This document shows, piece by piece, positions 24,546-32,606 of a stretch of 64,000 nucleotides of DNA (position 1 is its first letter; each line of letters opens with the position of its first letter). The notes under the pieces were generated by a model. The model saw only the letters and a program-made list of their open reading frames with translations. It made no database searches and had not been told where the DNA came from. Both the position numbers and the translations under genes were made by a program. Source of the DNA: Streptomyces sp. LHD-70 (GTDB lineage Bacteria; Actinomycetota; Actinomycetes; Streptomycetales; Streptomycetaceae). The stretch lies in the NCBI RefSeq assembly GCF_031157275.1, contig NZ_JAVIFW010000002.1, forward strand, positions 434,001-498,000, read 5' to 3'.

Positions 24546-25244
24546 TCAGGAACCCGCGATGAGGTCCTGCATGTCGGCGATCTCGGAGGCCGGCGGGGCC
24601 TCGACCTCGACCTTGTCGTTGAAGTCGGTGAAGTTCATGGTGTTGGGGTCGTCACCGCCCTTGGTGACGGCGCGCAGGAAGTAGGGCTCGCCCTCGGCCG
24701 CGACGTAGAAGGTGACGGTCTCGCCGCCGGACTTCTTCTTGGTGAGGGTGGCCGCCTTCTGGCCGTCGACCTCGGAGTCCTCGCCGCGCTTGACGCCCTT
24801 GAGGTCGCCCTCCTTGAAGAGGGACTTCAGGTCGCACATGTCGCCGTTCTGGCCGGAGGGCACCTTCACCCAGCGGTCGCCGACCTTCTTGGCGGTGGCC
24901 TCGTCGCCGAGGGTGCCCTTCCAGTAGGCGGTGTCGCCCTTCATGTAGCTGGTCTTGTCGATCACGCGGATGTCGACCGTGCCCATGTCGGCGGACTTCA
25001 TCTCGCCGTTGCAGGCACCGCCCTTGGCGATCTGGAAATCGATCGAGGTGGCCTTGCCGCTCTGCTTGCCCTCGGCCGAGAGCTTCACGGAGTCGACGCC
25101 GCTGGTCGCCTTGGACGCCTTGTCGGCGATCTTGTCGGCGCTCATGCCCTCGAAGGGGTCCTTGTCGCCGAAGCAGCCGGTGACGCTGACGAGTGCGGCC
25201 GCGCAGGCCACTGCCGTCGCCAGGACCTTCCGATTGGCTGCCAT
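24546..25244 (-). CDS. Lipoprotein inserted between adnA and adnB
   Basis: A 232-residue predicted lipoprotein with signal peptide and lipobox VSVTGC (Cys24). The mature part, SADKIADKASKATSGVDSVKLSAEGK onward, has the alternating strands and Lys/Asp-rich composition of LppX/LprG-like beta-sheet lipoproteins that bind lipid. AGGAGGGG before the ATG is among the strongest ribosome sites in the window. It sits between the two helicase-nuclease genes, 16 bp before adnB and 132 bp after adnA. Mycobacterial adnA and adnB are adjacent, so this is an insertion or a lineage-specific arrangement. A weak paralogue lies at 62139-62924. Function unknown. Confidence 0.85.
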   Translation of the reverse strand: MAANRKVLATAVACAAALVSVTGCFGDKDPFEGMSADKIADKASKATSGVDSVKLSAEGKQSGKATSIDFQIAKGGACNGEMKSADMGTVDIRVIDKTSYMKGDTAYWKGTLGDEATAKKVGDRWVKVPSGQNGDMCDLKSLFKEGDLKGVKRGEDSEVDGQKAATLTKKKSGGETVTFYVAAEGEPYFLRAVTKGGDDPNTMNFTDFNDKVEVEAPPASEIADMQDLIAGS

Positions 25245-25376
25245 GTGTATGTCCCCTCCTGGGTACCGATGTCGCGGTGTGCTTTACGTGGACTTTACGT
25301 CGGTGATAAGTCGGAACCGGTCACTCCGGGCGTGGGATGGATCACGCCCGGCAACATCCCGGATCCGCGAGAAAGC

Positions 25377-28300
25377 TCACTCCACTACGTGCCGTCCCTC
25401 GGCCCGCGCGCTGCACGAGGACCGGAACGAACAGTGCGTGCAGTGCTGGCCGGTGCTCGGCGAGAACCGTTCGTCGAGCACCTTGCCGGCGGCGGTGGCC
25501 AGCAGGTCGCCCACCCACTGCCCGGTCAGACCGTCCTGGGTCTGCACCTTGGGGAGCGCCTCGCCGCCGTCCTTCTTGGCGGCGGGCTGGCGCAGCTGCA
25601 CCAGTTCCGCGCCGCCCGGCTCGGGTCTCTGCCCGTCGAAGACGTCGTCGACGGCGCCTTCGCGCACCGCCAGCTGATAGACGGCGAGTTGGGGATGGCG
25701 GTCCACCTCGGCCGCCGTGGGCGCCTGTTTGCCCGTCTTGAAATCGACCACATAGGCGCGCCCTTCGGCGTCCGCCTCCACTCGGTCCATGGAGCCGCGG
25801 ATCCGCACCTCATAGGAGCCCGCTTCCAACGTGACGTCGAAATCGTGCTCAGTGGCGACCGGCGTACGCCCGGGACGGGTGCCGTTGGTGTCGACGTGCC
25901 AGTGCAGCAAGCGTTCGAGCGCCACGCGCGCGTGCTCCTTCTCCTGGGCCGACTTCCAGGGGGCGTCGAAAGCGAGCGCGTCCCACACCGAGTCGAGCCG
26001 CTCCATCAGCACCGACAGGTCGGCCGGGGTGCGCCCGGAGGCGACCTCGTCGGCCAGGACGTGCACGACGTTGCCGAAGCCCTGTGCGGCGGTCGCGGGG
26101 GCGTCGGCCTTCACCTCGCGGCCCAGGAACCACTGCAGGGAGCAGGTGTTGGCGAGCTGGTCGAGGGCGCTGCCGGAAAGGACGACCGGCTGGTCGCGCT
26201 CCCGCAGGGGCACCGCGCTGTGCGTGGGCTCGTACATGCCCCACCAGCGGGACGGGTGCGCGGTCGGTACGAGCGCCCTGCCGTCCTCGTCGCGCAGCGC
26301 GGCGAGCCGGGCCAGGCGCTCGGCCGCCGCCTCGCGCAGGGTGTCCGAGACGCGCGGGTCGACGGTCGTGGCGCGCAGCTCGGCGACGAGCGCGGCGACG
26401 GACAGCGGGCGGCGCGGGCGACCGGTGACGTTCTGCGGTTCGACGCCGAGTTCCGTCAGGAAGCGGGAGGGCTGGTCGCCGTCGTCCGCCGCGCCCTTCA
26501 CCGCCGTGACGACGAGCCGCTCGCACGCGCGCGTGGCGGCGACGTAGTACAGGCGGCGCTCCTCCGCCAACAGGGCGCCCGGCGTGAGCGGTTCGGCGAG
26601 GCCGTCGCGGCCGATGCGATCCGCCTCAAGGAGGGAGCCGCGGCGGCGCAGATCGGGCCACAGCCCCTCCTGCACGCCCGCGACGACCACGAGGCGCCAC
26701 TGCAGCCCCTTGGAGCGGTGCGCGGTCATCAGGCGTACGGCGTCGGGGCGCACCGCCCTCCTGGCGAGGGTGTCGGCGGCGATGTCCTGAGCCTCGACCT
26801 CGCCGAGGAAGTTCAGCGCGCCGCGTCCGCCGCTGCGCTCCTCCGCACGGGCCGCGGTCGCGAACAGGGCGCAGACGGCGTCCAGATCACGGTCGGCGTT
26901 GCGGCCCGCGGCACCGCCGCGCCGCGCGGTCCGTTCGAGGCGGGTCGGCCAGGGCGTGCCGCTCCACAACTCCCAGAGGGCCTCCTCGGCGGTGCCGCCG
27001 CCGGCGAGCAACAGCCAGGTACGGCGCAGCAGTTCCGCAAGGCGCCGGGCGCCGCCCGCGTACGACGGATCGTGCGCGACGAGCCTCTCCGGCTCGGCCA
27101 GGGCGCGCGCGAGCAGGACGTCCGACGGGGGCGGTACGCGGTTGCCGCCGGCGCGCTCCTCGTCCCGCAGGGCCCGCCCGAGGCGCCGCAGATCGGCGGC
27201 GTCGGTGCCACCGAGCGGTGAGGAGAGCAGGGTGAGGGCACGCTCGGTGCTGAGCCAGGGGACGGTCGTGCTTCCGTCCGGGACGGTCGTGCTCCCGTCC
27301 GGGGCGGCCTGGTCGGACGCGTCAGACGGGTCGGACGGGTCGGACGGGTCGACGGAGGAGGCTCCAGGCTGCCTCTCTGTGGTGCCGGTTTCGGGCACCT
27401 CCTCTGTGGTGCCGGTTTCCGGCGCCCCTGTAGTGCCGGTTTCGGAAGCCTCCGCAGTGACCGCCTCCGCTGCCGCGCGCAGGGCCTCGAGGAGCGGGGC
27501 CACCGCGGGCTCCTCGCGCAGGGCCACGTCGTTGCCGTCGACCTCCACCGGGACGCCCGCCGACGTCAGGGCTCGGCGGACCGCCGGGATGCGGACGCCC
27601 GCGCGGACGAGCACGGCCATGTCGGACCAGGCGACGCCGTCCTCCAGGTGGGCGCGGCGCAGGATGTCCGCGACGTTCTCCACCTCCGCACCCGGCGTCG
27701 GGTACGTGAACACGTCGAGTCGGCCGCCCTCGTCGACCGCGCGCAGCGCGCGGTGGCGCCGTACCTGCTCGGCGGGCAGGCGCGGCAGCGGCATCCGCTG
27801 GGTGATCCGGCGCGTGGCCTCCAGGAGGGCGGAGCCGGAGCGGCGCGACGTCGTGAGCACCTCGACCGGGGCCGGGCGGCCGTCGGCCCGGCGGAAGGTG
27901 TCCGGGAACTCGAGGATGCCGTTCACGTCGGCGCCGCGGAACGCGTAGATCGACTGGTCCGGGTCGCCGAACGCGACCAGGGAGTGGCCCCCGCCGGCCA
28001 GCGCCTGGAGGAGCCGTACCTGAGCGGGGTCCGTGTCCTGGTACTCGTCGACGAAAACCGCGTCGTAGCGCGCGGACAGCTGGTCGGCGACATCGTCCTG
28101 GCGGGCGAGCAGCACCGCGCGGTGCACGAGTTCGGCGTAGTCGAGGACGCCCTGCGCGTCCAGGACGTCCAGATACTCGGCGAGGAACGCGGCCGCCGCA
28201 CCCCAGTCCGGGCGGCCGGTGCGGCGCGCGAAGTCGCCGAGGGCGGAGGGGCCGAGGCCGAGCTCACGGCTGCGGGCGAGGACCGCGCGCACCTCGTCGG

Positions 28301-28847
28301 CGAAGCCGCGCGTCGTCAGGCAGGCGCGCAGCTCGTCGGGCCACCGCACGCGCGCGTGGCCGCTGTTCTCGAGGTCGATCTCGCCTTCGAGGAGCTCGCG
28401 TACGACGACGTCCTGCTCGGGTCCCGACAGCAGCCGCAGCGGTTCGACGAACAGTTCGGCGTCCTGGTGGGCGCGGACCAGGGCGTAGCAGAACGAGTGG
28501 AACGTGGTGGCCCGCGGGGCGGAGACGCCGCCGATGCGCTGCGCCATCCGGTCGCGCAGCTCCACCGCCGCCTTGCGGCTGAACGTGAGCACCAGGATCC
28601 GCTCCGGGTCGGTGCCCTTGGCGATCCGGGCGGCGACCGCCTCCACAAGAGTGGTGGATTTTCCGGTGCCCGGACCGGCGAGCACGAGCAGCGGTCCGCC
28701 CGCATGGTCAACCACCGCGCGCTGTGGTGCGTCAAGACGAGGGGGATCCACTCTGACCGGCGGAGTACGCACCAGTCGGTACGCACGGGTGCCCCCCTGA
28801 CGCACGGATGCGTCGGGAGCGCGCCGTTCGGAAGTAGAGGAGCTCAC
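25377..28847 (-). CDS. adnA: AdnA-like helicase-nuclease subunit with Fe-S cysteines
   Basis: A 1,156-residue UvrD-like motor plus PD-(D/E)XK nuclease. Walker A is AGPGTGKST (57-65), Walker B is AVFVDEYQDTD, then AFGDPDQSIYAFRGADV, LTTSRRSGSALLEA, LMTAHRSKGLQWRLV and VAATRACERL. The nuclease has IRGSMDRVEADAEGRAY and VVDFKTGKQ. A cysteine in ANTCSLQWF and three in HCTHCSFRSSC (1136, 1139, 1145) fit the 4Fe-4S staple of AddB/AdnA-type nucleases. GTG at 28847. An insert of about 60 Thr/Asp/Ser/Pro residues near residues 465-530 is encoded by short tandem repeats. It heads the operon adnA, lipoprotein, adnB, M20 peptidase, nudC, OsmC. Confidence 0.9.
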   Translation of the reverse strand: MSSSTSERRAPDASVRQGGTRAYRLVRTPPVRVDPPRLDAPQRAVVDHAGGPLLVLAGPGTGKSTTLVEAVAARIAKGTDPERILVLTFSRKAAVELRDRMAQRIGGVSAPRATTFHSFCYALVRAHQDAELFVEPLRLLSGPEQDVVVRELLEGEIDLENSGHARVRWPDELRACLTTRGFADEVRAVLARSRELGLGPSALGDFARRTGRPDWGAAAAFLAEYLDVLDAQGVLDYAELVHRAVLLARQDDVADQLSARYDAVFVDEYQDTDPAQVRLLQALAGGGHSLVAFGDPDQSIYAFRGADVNGILEFPDTFRRADGRPAPVEVLTTSRRSGSALLEATRRITQRMPLPRLPAEQVRRHRALRAVDEGGRLDVFTYPTPGAEVENVADILRRAHLEDGVAWSDMAVLVRAGVRIPAVRRALTSAGVPVEVDGNDVALREEPAVAPLLEALRAAAEAVTAEASETGTTGAPETGTTEEVPETGTTERQPGASSVDPSDPSDPSDASDQAAPDGSTTVPDGSTTVPWLSTERALTLLSSPLGGTDAADLRRLGRALRDEERAGGNRVPPPSDVLLARALAEPERLVAHDPSYAGGARRLAELLRRTWLLLAGGGTAEEALWELWSGTPWPTRLERTARRGGAAGRNADRDLDAVCALFATAARAEERSGGRGALNFLGEVEAQDIAADTLARRAVRPDAVRLMTAHRSKGLQWRLVVVAGVQEGLWPDLRRRGSLLEADRIGRDGLAEPLTPGALLAEERRLYYVAATRACERLVVTAVKGAADDGDQPSRFLTELGVEPQNVTGRPRRPLSVAALVAELRATTVDPRVSDTLREAAAERLARLAALRDEDGRALVPTAHPSRWWGMYEPTHSAVPLRERDQPVVLSGSALDQLANTCSLQWFLGREVKADAPATAAQGFGNVVHVLADEVASGRTPADLSVLMERLDSVWDALAFDAPWKSAQEKEHARVALERLLHWHVDTNGTRPGRTPVATEHDFDVTLEAGSYEVRIRGSMDRVEADAEGRAYVVDFKTGKQAPTAAEVDRHPQLAVYQLAVREGAVDDVFDGQRPEPGGAELVQLRQPAAKKDGGEALPKVQTQDGLTGQWVGDLLATAAGKVLDERFSPSTGQHCTHCSFRSSCSARAEGRHVVE
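27255..27455. repeat. Short tandem repeats in the adnA insert
   Basis: Three kinds in a row: two copies of a GGGACGGTCGTGCTTCCGTC unit, four of GTCGGACGG, and three of GTGGTGCCGGTTTCGG. They encode PDGSTTV, DPSDPSD and ETGTT runs inside the motor domain and look like in-frame slippage expansions. Confidence 0.7.
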
Positions 28848-29224
28848 GTGGATCGCCGGTCCTGGTGGGTGTGCTGGGTGGAGAAGGGGCCGTGGGCCCC
28901 GCTGGTCGTCGTACGACCGCCGCGTCCCGCGCGAGCGGTGGCCGTTGCGGCGGCGGTTGCGGCGGCGGTCCGGTGACTGCCGCGCTCGACGCTACGCCAG
29001 TCGCCGGCCGGAACGCGCCGCTTCCCCGGCTTCGCCCGCTGCACCGCAGGCCGGGAGCCTGTCGCCGCGGGCCGGGAGCCTGTCGCAGGCCGGGGGCGTG
29101 TCGCCCGTACGGTCCAGCAGGCGCCCGCGGTGGCGCCGCATACCGGAAGCTGTCCCTTGTGAGACCCCGCTCACCCTTCCTTGCTGCGGGACCGCGCTCG
29201 GCGGACGCTGCTGCGAGGCCACGC
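28848..29224. other. Intergenic region with three-copy repeat, upstream of adnA
   Basis: A 377 bp region between the start of adnA and the stop of the alkyltransferase-like gene, both on the minus strand. It contains three copies of a 17-bp unit, GGCCGGGAGCCTGTCGC, at 29049, 29070 and 29088 (the last with two changes). It is very GC-rich, with open frames in several phases but no coding signature. The promoter of the adnA operon should be here; none is obvious. Confidence 0.55.
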
Positions 29225-29593
29225 TCAGCCGTCCCCGCCGTCCCAGCCATCCGCGCCGTCTCTGCCATCCCCGCCGTCCCAACGCGCCCGCCTCATGTCG
29301 AGGCGCTGCTCGCCGGCGCCCGTGCTGCGCAGCGGGGTGGCCTCGACGCGGTAGCGCTCCAGGGCGCGCCGCTCGTGCCCCGGCAGCAGGTGGCCGTCGG
29401 CCCGCACCACGCGCCACCAGGGCACCGCCCCGCCGTACAGCGCCATCACGCGGCCGACCTGGCGCGGGCCGCCCTCGCCCAGCCACTCCGCGATGTCCCC
29501 GTACGTCAGCACGCGGCCGGGCGGGATGCGCTCCGCGACCTGGAGCACCCGCTCCGCGTAGTCCGGAAGTTCCGGCAGGCTCTCCTCGCTCAT
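29225..29593 (-). CDS. Alkyltransferase-like (ATL/MGMT-fold) DNA-binding protein
   Basis: A 122-residue MGMT C-terminal-domain protein. Where O6-methylguanine methyltransferases have PCHRV, it reads PWWRVVRADG, so the alkyl-accepting Cys is Trp; this marks alkyltransferase-like proteins, which flag alkylated guanine for nucleotide excision repair. The helix-turn-helix region is PPGRVLTYGDIAEWLGEGG and the Arg finger is GRVMALY. The Rv3204 neighbourhood in mycobacteria has the same type. ATG at 29593 or 29602 is plausible. The C-terminus ends in a GGDGRDGADGWDGGDG tail encoded by 9-bp repeats. It lies upstream of the adnA operon on the same strand. Confidence 0.87.
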   Translation of the reverse strand: MSEESLPELPDYAERVLQVAERIPPGRVLTYGDIAEWLGEGGPRQVGRVMALYGGAVPWWRVVRADGHLLPGHERRALERYRVEATPLRSTGAGEQRLDMRRARWDGGDGRDGADGWDGGDG

Positions 29594-29793
29594 CCGGCCC
29601 ATATTGCCGCACCCCACCGACAATCCGGGCGGGAGAGGGAGCATGGTTCTGTGAACCCCGGGTGTGCGTATCAGGGACACAGTCCGACGGCTGAATGCAC
29701 CCTGATGCCCCCTGTTGTCAGCGGGTCGTGCCACCATCATCCGGACGGTGACTGGTGATACGCGAGGAAAACGAGACGGAGAAGGATCAGGGA

Positions 29794-32535
29794 GTGCAGC
29801 CCCCCAAGGACGAGCGCACCCCTGACACGCCGTCGCGCCCGGACACCGACGGCCCGCGCGAGACGGACGACGACGCGCGCGAGAAGAGCCCGGCCGAGCA
29901 CCCCGAGGCCCCCGTGCCGCACGGCTCCACCGCCTCCACGGCCACCGGCGCCGGCGACGAGGTCGAGGGGGACGAACCGCTGCTGCCCGCGCGCGTGCAC
30001 CGGCCGTCCGACCTCATGCGGATGCTCGTCGGAATCCTGGCCGTCGTGCTCGTGCTGTCGATCGCGGCCTTCGCGCACGGCACCACGTCCGGCCTCGAAC
30101 AGGACATCAACAAGGGCACCGACCAAGCGCCCGACCTGCTGATCAAGTTCGCCGGACTGAGCGCCTCCATCGCGGTGCTGCTCGTACCGGTGGCCTTCGC
30201 GATCGAGCGGCTCATCAAGCGCGACGGGCTGCGCATCGCCGACGGTGTGCTCGCCGCCGTGCTCGCCCACGGTGTGACGCTCGCCACCGACCTGTGGGTG
30301 GCGAAGGCCGCGCCCGACTCGATCCAGGACGCGCTGACCCGGCCGCTCGTGGAGGACCCGGGCTCGCTGACCGACCCGGTGCACGGCTATCTCGCGCCGG
30401 TCATCGCGTACATGACGGCCGTCGGAATGTCCCGAAGACCGCGCTGGCGCGTGGTGCTGTGGACGGTGCTGCTGCTTGACGCCCTCTCGATGCTCGTCGC
30501 CGGATTCACCACCCCGTTCTCGATCATCCTGACCGTCCTGATCGGCTGGACCGTCGCGTACGGAACGCTCTACGCGGTCGGCTCCCCCAACGTCCGGCCC
30601 ACCGGGCAGACGCTGCTCGCCGGGCTGCGGCACGTCGGGTTCCGGCCGGTCAGCGCCGCGCGCGCGGAGGACGCGGCGGAGTCCACCGAGGCCGGCGACC
30701 GCGGCCGCCGCTACTTCGTCACCCTGGAGGACGGCCCGCCGCTCGACGTCACGGTCGTCGACCGGGAGCAGCAGGCGCAGGGGTTCTTCTACCGCGTGTG
30801 GCGCCGGCTCACGCTGCGCGGCATCACCACCCGGCGCAGCCTGCAGTCGCTGCGCCAGGCCCTGGAGCAGGAGGCGCTCCTCTCGTACGCGGCGATCGCG
30901 GCCGGGGCCAACGCGCCGAAGCTGATCGCCACGTCCGAGCTCGGGCCCGACGCGGTGATGCTCGTCTACGAGCACCTGGGCGGCCGCTCCCTGGACGCGC
31001 TGTCCGACGAGGAGATCACCGACGACCTGATGCGGGACACCTGGCTGCAGGTGCAGGCGCTGCAGTCGCGGCGGATCGCGCACCGGCGCCTCGCGGGCGA
31101 CGCGATTGTGGTGGATCGTTCCGGCAAGGTGATCATCACGGATCTGCGGGGCGGCGAGATCGCCGCCGGTGACCTGGTCCTGCGGATGGACATCGCGCAA
31201 CTGCTCACCACGTTCGGCCTGCGCACCGGCGCCGAGCGCGCGGTGGACGCGGCGGTCGGCCTGCTCGGTCCCGACGCGGTCGCGGACTGTCTGCCGCTGC
31301 TGCAGCCGATCGCGCTGACCCGGTCGACCCGGGCGACGCTGCGCAAGCTCGGCCGGGAGCGGTCCCAGCGCGAGCGCGACGCGGTCCTCGAGGCGTCCCG
31401 TAGCTCCAAGCAGGCGCGCGAGGAGAGCGGAACCGAGTCCGCCGCATCGGAGCGCAAGGCGGCGAAGGGCCACAAGCAGGCCGAGAAGCGGGCCCTTGAC
31501 GAGGCGCTCGACGTGGCCCGCGAGGAGGATCTGCTCACCCAGATCCGGCACCAGGTGCTGAAGATCAGGCCGCAGGCGCCGGTCGAGCCCGCGCAGTTGG
31601 AGCGGATCAAGCCCCGCACCCTGATCAGCTTCCTCGCCGGGGCGATCGGCGCGTACTTCCTGCTCTCGCAGCTCACCGGCATCGACTTCGCGAAGCTCTT
31701 CGAAGAGGCCAAGTGGGGCTGGGTGGCCGCGGCGGTGGCGTTCTCGGCGCTCAGCTATGTGGCGGCGGCGATGGCGCTGCTCGGCTTCGTGCCGGAGCGG
31801 GTGCCGTTCCTGCGGACGGTGACGGCGCAGGTCGCCGGGTCGTTCGTGAAGATCGTGGCGCCCGCGGCGGTCGGCGGCGTGGCGCTCAACACCCGGTTCC
31901 TGCAGCGGGCCGGCGTGCGCTCCGGGCTCGCGGTCGCGTCGGTGGGTGCATCCCAGCTCTTCGGCCTCGGCTCGCACATCCTGCTGCTGCTGACGATGGG
32001 TTATCTGACGGGTACGGAGAAGACTCCGGAGCTGACCCCCTCCCGTACGGTCATCGCCGGCCTGCTGACCGTCGCGGTGCTCGTACTCGTCGTGACGGCG
32101 ATCCCGTTCCTGCGGCAGTTCGTGGCGACGCGGCTGCGGTCGCTGTTCGCGGGCGTCGTGCCGCGCATGCTGGACGTGCTGCAGCGGCCGCAGAAGCTGA
32201 TCACCGGCATCGGCGGCATGCTGCTGCTCACCGCGATGTTCGTGCTCTGCCTGGACGCGTCGGTACGGGCCTTCTCCACCGACGAGACCGTCTCGCTGAG
32301 CCTGGCCAGCGTCGCCGTGGTCTTCCTCGCGGGCAACGCGCTCGGCTCGGCGGCGCCGACGCCGGGCGGTGTGGGTGCGGTCGAGGCGACGCTGACGTTC
32401 GGTCTGGTGGCGATCGGCCTGCCGAAGGAGGTCGCGGCGCCTGCCGTGCTGCTGTACCGGCTGCTTACTTTGTGGTTGCCGGTTCTGCCGGGCTGGTTGT
32501 GCTTCAACCATCTGACGCGTAAGGGCGCGCTCTAG
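29794..32535 (+). CDS. Large flippase-like membrane protein with kinase-like domain
   Basis: About 913 residues. Layout: acidic disordered N-terminus; four to five transmembrane helices; a soluble segment with protein-kinase-like features (VMLVYEHLGGRSLDAL, then IAHRRLAGDAIVV and VIITDLRGGEIAAGD, a degenerate catalytic and DLG loop); a charged coiled linker; and a C-terminal UPF0104/lysylphosphatidylglycerol-synthase transmembrane domain (SFVKIVAPAAVGGVALNTRF, AAPTPGGVGAVEATL). No aminoacyl-transferase domain follows, so it is likely a flippase or lipid-handling protein. GTG at 29794 has AAGGA 8 nt upstream; GTG at 29755 is an alternative giving 926 residues. It is divergent from the alkyltransferase-like gene. 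Confidence 0.85.
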   Translation: MQPPKDERTPDTPSRPDTDGPRETDDDAREKSPAEHPEAPVPHGSTASTATGAGDEVEGDEPLLPARVHRPSDLMRMLVGILAVVLVLSIAAFAHGTTSGLEQDINKGTDQAPDLLIKFAGLSASIAVLLVPVAFAIERLIKRDGLRIADGVLAAVLAHGVTLATDLWVAKAAPDSIQDALTRPLVEDPGSLTDPVHGYLAPVIAYMTAVGMSRRPRWRVVLWTVLLLDALSMLVAGFTTPFSIILTVLIGWTVAYGTLYAVGSPNVRPTGQTLLAGLRHVGFRPVSAARAEDAAESTEAGDRGRRYFVTLEDGPPLDVTVVDREQQAQGFFYRVWRRLTLRGITTRRSLQSLRQALEQEALLSYAAIAAGANAPKLIATSELGPDAVMLVYEHLGGRSLDALSDEEITDDLMRDTWLQVQALQSRRIAHRRLAGDAIVVDRSGKVIITDLRGGEIAAGDLVLRMDIAQLLTTFGLRTGAERAVDAAVGLLGPDAVADCLPLLQPIALTRSTRATLRKLGRERSQRERDAVLEASRSSKQAREESGTESAASERKAAKGHKQAEKRALDEALDVAREEDLLTQIRHQVLKIRPQAPVEPAQLERIKPRTLISFLAGAIGAYFLLSQLTGIDFAKLFEEAKWGWVAAAVAFSALSYVAAAMALLGFVPERVPFLRTVTAQVAGSFVKIVAPAAVGGVALNTRFLQRAGVRSGLAVASVGASQLFGLGSHILLLLTMGYLTGTEKTPELTPSRTVIAGLLTVAVLVLVVTAIPFLRQFVATRLRSLFAGVVPRMLDVLQRPQKLITGIGGMLLLTAMFVLCLDASVRAFSTDETVSLSLASVAVVFLAGNALGSAAPTPGGVGAVEATLTFGLVAIGLPKEVAAPAVLLYRLLTLWLPVLPGWLCFNHLTRKGAL

Positions 32536-32606
32536 GCCCTGTCTGAGCCTCACCTGTACGGCCCCCGCCAAGAGCGCCCCCCAAGGCCCCGGCGCAGGAT
32601 GGAGCC

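Noticed and set aside
24045..27221. A plus-strand frame of over 1,000 codons opposite adnA, adnB and the lipoprotein
   Set aside because: Antisense shadow of the two helicase genes; the minus-strand frames hold intact Walker and nuclease motifs.
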